Source of the DNA: Mytilus californianus
Lineage: Eukaryota; Mollusca; Bivalvia; Mytilida; Mytilidae
Assembly: GCF_021869535.1 (NCBI RefSeq)
Contig: NW_026262582.1
Coordinates: forward strand, 57,858,851-57,922,850
Length of the DNA stretch: 64,000 nt
Direction: 5' to 3'
In this document: piece by piece, positions 56,759-64,000 of the stretch
Numbering within the stretch: the stretch's first letter is position 1
Layout of the letters: each line of letters begins with the position of its first letter
Notes under the pieces: generated by a model
Seen by the model: the letters and a program-made list of their open reading frames with translations, nothing else
Database searches by the model: none
Told to the model about the DNA's origin: nothing
Translations under genes and position numbers: made by a program

Positions 56759-58267
56759 AAAGAAATAAATCACATCTTTATCTAAAATTTTTAAAAAATT
56801 CACTTACATCATTTACACATCATTGAGTAGATTTATAGTCAAGTTACTTTTGAAATATGTTGGTTCTGTGTAAAATTTGCTTGTTTGCTAGCTGCGGAAC
56901 TGTAGCTCTCAGGTCCACATGATATATTTTCACTGCAAATTGTCAAAAAATATCACAATAGTTACAGGTTTGTCATGTGGAAGAGATATTTTAACCCTTG
57001 TCCCATTGTAATACAGTATAGATGTAATTAATTATTGGGATTATATTTGATAAAGAAAATTTAAATACAGGTCATATTTTCATGATTTTCTAAAAATGCT
57101 TACACCTCAGGCTCATATATTTTTGCAATAGACATGAAAGATAACTTTTAAAAAAGAAAGGGTAATTTGATAGCAACTGAGTTTTTTTTTTTTAGGTTTA
57201 TATACATGTATTTGTTAGACATGGCCTAAACTTAATAAGATCTATAATATATTAATTATCTACCTTACCATGTACCCCAAACATAACATGCCATTGTGGA
57301 TAATAAGTTTTAAGAATTAAAAAAAAAGTTGCCAGATGCAAATAAAAATCAATGGAACCTTCACAACTGAAATGTAGCTGGTCTTTTCATTATATTGTCC
57401 AGACAAAATTACTGTTTCAAGGACATTTGATTAAGTTGTTAGCTCTCAACAAAACATAAAGATGAATATGTATGTTTTTGTTAACACAAATTCATGGTTT
57501 TCATCTAAAAACTTCATCATTGAAAACACCAATATTCCCAGAATATATGTAGTAGTTAAGGCGTAACAGAAATAGTTTTAAAAAGTTGCCACCATTATTT
57601 TGGGATTGCACTGTAATTTTACTGATTAAGCTCTTCAAATTCGGAACTATTATTTCTATTCTATTGCAATTCTTGTAAAATGTTCAAAATAAAACATTTG
57701 AAATAATAAGTAAATAGCGACTAGGCTTGTACAAACCTGTTGCCAATGACTCGGGTGGAATTTACAACAGAAATCATCAAATTTAAAGTTGCATTACATG
57801 TCATATTGTATTATAATAATGGATTGATTAATGATTTTTGCTCTGTCAGTGCGAAGTGGCTATACATGTATTTCGGCAAGAACCTGTTGATTATTTACAT
57901 GTAGTTATCGTTATGGATGAGTATCAGTCAAGAGATCATTGATTTTACTAAATATTTTGCATAAGACAACATAACTTTTATGCAAATTTCATTACATGTA
58001 CTACCAACCAAATCATAACACATAAAACAATTGATATATTTATAACACAATTAGATTTTGGAATACAGTAAATTCCTAATTCTTTCTAAAAGTAAATGAC
58101 AATAATTTGACTTTTGTTGGTTTTGATAAACAAATCAAACACAAAAGTTTAGTCATTTCTTGATTGGAATTCTATAGGGGAATCATCAGTTTTCTTATAT
58201 TTTGATCAAATTCATTATTTATTTTTTTATAAAAAGTATAATCTCAACAATATCTGTATATTTTTAG
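56759..58267 (+). other. Sequence upstream of the CWC22 giant exon
   Basis: No earlier coding exon could be identified. The region ends in the acceptor TCTGTATATTTTTAG (58267), so it is at least partly intron. The missing start exon(s) would have to donate two bases of a codon (phase 2). Confidence 0.5.
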
Positions 58268-61200
58268 GTTAGAAATAGAAAATCGATCATCAAAGAGTAA
58301 GACCAAGATATCTCATAGAGACAGTTCATCTGGTACCTCAGATTCTGATTCAGATAGCTCATCTTCAAGTGATTCCTCAAGCAGTTCATCAAGTAGCAGC
58401 TCAGGTTCACATAAAAATAGGTCAAGAGCAAACAAGACAGACAAGTCCAGAAAATCAAGTACAGATTCCAGTTCTTCAGATGAATCCCGTGAGAGATATT
58501 TGAGGACAAAATCCAGCGTAAATCAACAGCCGTTAAGGAAATCACATGATCAGAAACAAAGATCTCGTTCTCGTGATAGAAAAAGGTCAAGATCTAGATC
58601 ATATGACAAAAACAAGCACACTTCAAAGTTAAATGACAGAAATTTAAGTGGGAAATTGGCCACTGATTCTGGTAAAGAAAAATCAAATAAGGCCAGACAA
58701 AACTCTCCCAATAGACGCTCAAATCGTAGATCAAGGTCAAATGAAAGGAATTCCAGACATAGATTAGAAGGTGCACAAAGGTCATATGCAACCTTGAGGG
58801 ATGACAGATCACCAAATTTTATTCCACCAAGGTCAAGGTCACCTGATGATAGATTCAGACGAGGTAGATCTCGGTCCCGTAGCCCAAGACTAGATCCAAG
58901 ATATTACAAGAGAAATGATCATGGTGACTATGATGATTTAAGACACCCAGATGATATAGATCATCATGATGATTTCGTTAGACTTGATCGTAGGGATGAC
59001 TTCAGGGATTATGGTAGGGATAGTCCTAGGGGATATGGTAGAGCTGGTTCCAGAGAATATAGAAGAGAGGACCCTAGAGATTTTAATCGAGACGATCCAT
59101 GGGAATTTGGTAGGGAGGGTAGTAGGGGTTTTGACAGAGACAATTTGAGAGGTAGAAGACAAGATTATAGAGAATATGATGGAGATCGTGGGAATAGAGA
59201 TATTCAGAGAACACGGGCAAATGATATCTCAGGGTCCAATAATATCTGGAGTTCACGTGGTAGAGGTGATCAAAGACAAAACAGACGTCAAGAAATTGCA
59301 ATAGATAAAGAATTCTTGGAAAGAAACAAATCAAGTTGGACAGATAATAATTCTCCAAGAGAAACTGAGAGAAAATCTTCAAAAGATAACTTTTCTAATA
59401 ATAAAAACAGCAGCAGATCTCCAGCTCCAGGATCAGGAATGAAGTATTCTAGGGAGCGAGAGACAAGCAGATTTAAAGAAAAATCCAGGGAAGATCAAAG
59501 GTTATCTAAGGAAAAAGGAACAGATGACAAGACAGATAATAAGTCATTAACAAAAGACAAGAAAGAAGAAAGGAAGAGTTCTGAAACTAGTAGATCTAGA
59601 GATAAACACAGGGAAAGTAGGTCACCAAGCCATAGAAAATCTAGGACAGAAGACAGCTCCAAGGAAAGTGGGAAACCTGGTGATAACAGGGACAGCAAAA
59701 CAAAACATACAAAAAGTAGGTCACCTGAAAATAGAAAGAGTAAATCAGTAGTTAATGAAAGTAGGTCAAAGTCAAACCAAGCAAGGAAAAGCAGATCCCC
59801 AAGTGACACTAAAACGAGATCAGATGATAGAAGAATGGACAATAAGTCAAGGTCAAATCAAACCAGAAGTAGGTCACCTGATAATAGGAAAAGTAGGTCA
59901 TCAGATGATAGAATTAAAGAAAGTAAGTCAAGGAAAGATCAGAAAGAAAATGAATTTGCCAAGAGAACTGGAAGTAAAGACAAAAAGGATTCGCAAAAGA
60001 AAAATGATAATGTTAATGAAAACCAAGGTTCAAAATCCAGAAGAAAAAGTTCCACATCTTCCTCAGACAGCTCATCTTCAAGTAGCTCAGATGATGACAG
60101 CAGTTCTTCATCATCTTCATCAGAGGATAGTGAACCTAGAACAAAAAAGACAAATATCAAACAGGCTACAAAATCTAAGCCAAGACATGATAGTTCAAGT
60201 GAAAGTGATGGTTCACCACAAAGAAGAAAAAGAGGTGAAAAGGAGAAAGAAGGGAGGGAAAAAGAGAACAAGTATAAAGAAGTATCATCAAAAAGCATTA
60301 AGTCCCCAAATTCACAAAAAAGGGAAAAACTTGGAGATAGAAGTGACAGATCTCTAAAACAGAAAAGGAGATCAATTTCTGATAGTCCACAACGTAAAGA
60401 GAGTAGGAACAAGGAAAAGTCTTCAAGAAGACATGAAGCATCACGATCTCAGAGCCCAACAAAGAAGGAGAAAACTATAAATAAAAGCCGGGAAAATTCA
60501 TCTAAAAGACAAGAAAGTTCTGATTCTGAAAGTCCACAAAAGAAGAAAACTATTTCCAGAAAATCAGAAAAAATACCAGTTAGACGTCGAGATCAAAGAC
60601 AGTCAGCGTCTGCTAGTCCTGTTAGAAAAGATCATAGACGGTCTGTTACTGCTAGTCCTATTAGAGAAAGAAGTGATAAGAAAAGGTCTGATAGTCAAAG
60701 TAAAGATAAACAGAGAGGGAGGAGATCTGGGTCAGGTAGTCTAGAAAGGGTCAAGACAAATAAAAGTAAGGAATCTGCAACCTCCAGTCAAGCACAGAGG
60801 AAGGGAAAAGAAGTAAAAAATAGATATAGTGATAAATCTGAATCAAGAAGTCCACAACAAAAAAAATCTAGGACTCCTGCTACAAGGAAAGATTCAGAAA
60901 ACAAGCAAGTTGATAGAAGTGGTAGAAAAGGATCTGATTCACAATCTAAACTTGAAAGAAAGGACTTGCAAAGAAGAGGTAGAAGATCTAAATCTAGGAG
61001 TCCACTTCTCAGTAAAGAAGATAGAAAAAGATCAAATTCTGGAAGTCCATCTGAAAGGAAAGACTCACGAAGGAAAAAAGCTAGTGCAGAAAGGCCAAAA
61101 GACACATCAAATTCAAATTCATCTCCCAGGACACCTGCCTCTAAGAGTAGAGAGATAACTGGTGGTAAGTCACAATCACCTGAAAAGTCAAAATCAAAGA

Positions 61201-61952
61201 GATCAAGTCCAGAACAGAAAAAGGCAGATTCTTCATCTGATAGTCCTTCACCAAAGCCAGTCACTAAACATAGGTCAACTTCAAGTTCTTCTTCTGTCAG
61301 TCCTCCAAGGAGAAAAGCAAAAAGGTCAAGATCATTATCAGGGAGTCCACCAGGGACTAAAGCTGATCTCAGAAAACATGGTGAAGACATAAGGTCTAGG
61401 TCATCTTCATCAGACTCAGAATCATCACGATCACATTCATCTAAATCACCAAAAAGAATAAAAAGTCACTCAACAAGAAGCACTCCTGTCTCTAATCATT
61501 CCACCCATAGCTCAACTTCAAAACAGAGACAAAAAGATGACTCTAGTAAAACATTTGGAAGTGTCAAAGATCTTGAATCAAGGTCTCGTTCATCTTCACC
61601 TATTGTAGAAAATGCTGATTCAAAGAAAAAATCAGATAAAAATGATAGAAGTTTTGAGTCTCTAAAATCATCTTCACCACAAAAGCTGAATGTGAGTTCT
61701 AAATCTGGTGATAGAAATAGGAGTCTCACATCAGTAGATGGGGATCAGTCTTTTGGAAATGAACCAAGCTTTACGGTTGAAGCAGGGAACCAGTCCTTAG
61801 TATCAGACGGTCCCAACACATCAATGGACAGTGAAAAGAGATTAGAACGCAAACATGACATGGCAAAATTTGAAAGTGAGCCGGAGAGTGGTGAGATTAC
61901 TAGCAGTGATAGTGAAGAAGAGAGACCGCCAGCAATTAAAAGTATTATACAG
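58268..61952 (+). CDS. CWC22: CWC22 giant RS-rich exon
   Basis: 3,685 nt, continuously open for 1,228 codons, ending ATACAG|GTATAT. Regions in order: a poly-Ser stretch with SDSDS runs; RSRSRDRKRSRSRS-type repeats; an RD/RG/GYGR-rich segment (58930-59220); long SRSP/KSRSPD repeats; a SSSSSSSDDDSSSSSSSSED tract (about 60056-60130); more S-P rich RS repeats; and an acidic end (EPESGEITSSDSEEERPP). The first in-frame ATG is far inside (59439), so an upstream exon must supply the start. Many antisense and shifted open frames here are by-products of its biased codons. Confidence 0.9.
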
Positions 61953-64000
61953 GTATATTATTTATCAGGCTGTTGTTGATGAGGCTAGACATAAAAAAGT
62001 TTGTTTGCTATACACTTACCACCAAAAATTCTTACTGATCTCATTGTCTCAATTTTAAATTCCACTGGTTTTTTTTTAAATTATTTATGTTCTTATTGCA
62101 GGCTTTATACTGTGGATTCATCATTATTTGTGGGATACCAATTTTTGTGGGGTTAGGTAAACCACGAATTTAAATATATTTTAATGTTCAATGAGGTATA
62201 AATTTTCTAAAGGCTTGTATGCAGATTTACCACAAAATCAGATACCTCGAAAAATACAATTTTTCCTCAATCAATTAATGCCCACGAAAACAGATGAATT
62301 CACAGTAGTTAACCACAGACCCTGGTTGGGGATTCTTAATTTCTGTATAATGTAAATTGTATGGGTATTTTTCTTTATCTTTTAATGTAATGCTTATTAT
62401 GTAAAATTCTCATGAAAATTATTTTATTATTATTCTCTATTCTGTGTGAACAAGCCAGACCCTCATAAATCATCATGAACAAATTGACAATATGTAAAGT
62501 CATTTGTTAACATTGAAAATCTGATTACAGGAAATCATGTATAAAACATCGTCTTTAATAAACTTAGGAAAAAAAGAATCTTTTTGTATTCCATAAGCAC
62601 AGTGTCAATTGTCATATGAATTGCATGTTTATGAACAACAGAAATACTTTAAATCTTATTACCTGAACAAAAGAAAACGTGAAATTTAGCTCTATATTCA
62701 TCACTTTCATCAGATGATGAACTTTCAGAAGTATTGTCAAATGCAATATATTGTGGGTTCATCATATAATCGTGGGATGCCAATTTTCATTGGAAAAGGT
62801 AAACTACAAATTTAAATGCTGAAAGAAGTACACTTTTTATAATAGATTTGTATGTAGACTTTGGCAAAACCAGGAAATCAAATAGCAAAGAAAACATAAT
62901 GAATCAACAGTACATGTCACAACAACAATAAGGATTCAAACTCTTTATAACCAACAATTTGAGTGGATTACTATTTCTGAAATAAAAGACTTGAGTTACA
63001 TTCTATGGCTTACCATCTTTATCTATGGAAGAAATTTCATCTAAAAATAAATGTTTTGTAAGATGATTGTGCTATTTTTAAGTGAACCATCTTTCTTAAG
63101 AAAATAAATCATGATTTTGATTTTAATTCAAGGTCAATTTTCATTTAAGATTCAAGGTCAGAACCAGAATGAAGAGGATGAGACTTTTGGTGTAGATGAT
63201 GACGATAAGGATCAGCAGGCAAGGAAACGTAAATACAGCAGTGACAGTGGTACAGAAAATGATAAGAAGGAGAAGAAGAGGGAAAGAAAACAAGATGAAG
63301 GTCAACGGTCATCATCTAAACGGAGAATTGATGAAGAAAGGCAAGATTCCAGGGGTGATGACAGGAGACGTATGAATGATGGTAGGAGTAATCACTATAA
63401 TGATAGAGGTGACTATAATGATGACAGGGACAATAAGAGAAGAAGAAGAGATGGAGAGAGAATGAGGGATGGATATGGTAATAGAAGAAGAAGGCCAGAA
63501 AGTGACAGGTGATTTATAAATATACATCCAAACTTTTATGAATATATTAAAAAATAGAGATGTTTCATGTAAACCTAATTAGTTTAAATTAAATAAAGTC
63601 AGAATTGTAAACAGTTTCTAATCTTAATTCTTCCTCAAGCCCTATACAGACAGTTATTATTTTCCAGATAAAAAAAAAAACTTAACAGAGATATCGAGGA
63701 AAATTGAATACAAACTTGTGTAGAATATGATAAGAAAAGTTTCATCATATTTAGTAGAAAATAAAATTTTACCTTATATCTGAAGTATAATTCTATGACT
63801 CAATGCTTTCAGTGAATCGAGGAAAAGGAAATCAGAAAATATGAACACAAGTAACAATGCTGATGACCAGCGTCCTGATGATACAGAAGAACCTCCTGCC
63901 AAAAAGAAGCCAGCAGACGACAGCTTGCTTTCCTTGACAACAAGGACAGGTGGTGCTTACATTCCCCCAGCTAGACTTAGGGCAATGCAGGCAAAAATTA
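58268..64000 (+). CDS. CWC22: CWC22, spliceosome-associated protein (N-terminal part, partial at both ends)
   Basis: Exons seen: 58268..61952, 63150..63508 and 63813..>64000, joined in frame by GT-AG introns. The last exon reads LTTRTGGAYIPPARLRAMQA, the hallmark start of the CWC22 core directly before its MIF4G domain. Known role: CWC22 binds eIF4A3, brings it to spliceosomes for exon-junction-complex assembly and is needed for splicing; it is nuclear. Here the core is preceded by about 1,400 residues rich in RS/SR, SRSP and poly-Ser/Asp runs, while human CWC22 has only about 120 before this motif. The start exon(s) and the MIF4G, MA3 and C-terminal parts lie outside what I can see. Identity rests on the RTGGAYIPPA motif and an RS-type N-terminus; the length is directly read. 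Confidence 0.87.
62108..62307. mobile_element. MITE, TACTGTGGATTCATC family, copy 1
   Basis: TACTGTGGATTCATC...GTGGGATACC at the left pairs with CCCACGAAAA...GATGAATTCACAGTA at the right. 200 bp. The motif is common in mollusc genomes. Confidence 0.85.
62749..62912. mobile_element. MITE, TACTGTGGATTCATC family, copy 2 (diverged)
   Basis: TATTGTGGGTTCATCATATAATCGTGGGATGCCAATTT at the left and ATAATGAATCAACAGTA at the right. It has the same internal order (AGGTAAACTACAAATTTAAA) as copy 1, more decayed. Confidence 0.75.
63150..63508 (+). CDS. CWC22: CWC22 exon, acidic then RS/RD-rich
   Basis: IQGQNQNEEDETFGVDDDDK, then KRKYSSDSGTENDKKEKKRE and DDRRRMNDGR...RRRRDGERMRDGYGNRRRRP. Phase 0 entry fits the previous donor; it ends GTGACAG|GTGATT leaving two bases. 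The neighbouring AG at 63132 would not keep frame. Confidence 0.82.
63813..64000 (+). CDS. CWC22: CWC22 exon with core motif (continues beyond window)
   Basis: After TGCTTTCAG the frame gives SRKRKSENMNTSNNADDQRP, then EEPPAKKKPADDSLLSLTTR and GGAYIPPARLRAMQAKI. EPPAKKKK..D.LL.xRTGGAYIPPAxLRxMQ matches the human CWC22 segment closely. The MIF4G domain should start right after the window edge. Confidence 0.92.

Larger units (their letters stand above)
61953..63149 (+). other. CWC22 intron with two MITEs
   Basis: GT (61953) to AG (63149, TTTTCATTTAAG). It contains two copies of a TACTGTGGATTCAT-type MITE and AT-rich filler. Confidence 0.75.

Noticed and set aside
58594-61729. Numerous long open frames on the opposite strand and in shifted frames within the CWC22 exon
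   Set aside because: They mirror the biased AGA/TCA/GAT codons of the RS-rich exon, have no independent splice or start context, and translate to Leu/Phe/Ser-rich nonsense.

Overview
The window looks like nuclear DNA of a bivalve mollusc, most likely a mytilid mussel. It is AT-rich, has long introns with GT...AG borders, and is packed with short dispersed repeats whose families I recognise as typical of Mytilus. The repeats begin with palindromes such as TATACCCC...GGGTATA and ATACGACC...GGTCGTAT, and others carry GGAGATGTGGTATGATTGCC-type motifs. The species call rests on recognition, not on a search.

Three protein-coding genes can be supported. (1) 3.2-12.8 kb, plus strand: a C2H2 zinc-finger gene. 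Four exons join in frame into 1,020 codons with 16 fingers arranged as two paralogous blocks of eight. A 37-nt exon joins the halves; a two-gene reading is also possible. (2) 30.5-43.9 kb, minus strand: a complete CDC6 replication-licensing ATPase. It has 11 coding exons (744 aa), a probable 5' non-coding exon, and an E2F-type site plus CCAAT box upstream. One exon is a dense array of Ser-Pro-x-Lys/Arg sites. (3) 58.3 kb to the right edge, plus strand: the N-terminal part of the spliceosomal protein CWC22. A single 3.7-kb exon encodes about 1,228 residues of RS-rich sequence ahead of the conserved RTGGAYIPPARLR start of the core. The first exon(s) were not found and the MIF4G and MA3 domains lie beyond the window.

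The rest is intergenic or intronic and dominated by mobile and tandem repeats. There are four copies (6.2, 8.4, 14.3 and 55.5 kb) of a modular element resembling Helentron-associated repeats. It has a 5' hairpin, internal tandem arrays and a conserved 3' end. One copy is nested in another repeat, which lets the insertion site be read directly. A very homogeneous 335-bp dimeric tandem array fills 22.0-24.4 kb. CDC6 intron 6 contains three DNA transposons nested in one another, each with its own TIRs and target-site duplication. Many small MITE-like palindromes and a Penelope-like reverse transcriptase fragment (0.46 kb) complete the picture.

The three genes are unrelated in pathway (transcription factor, DNA replication licensing, splicing/exon-junction complex) and show no operon-like organisation. 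No tRNA, rRNA or CRISPR array was recognised.
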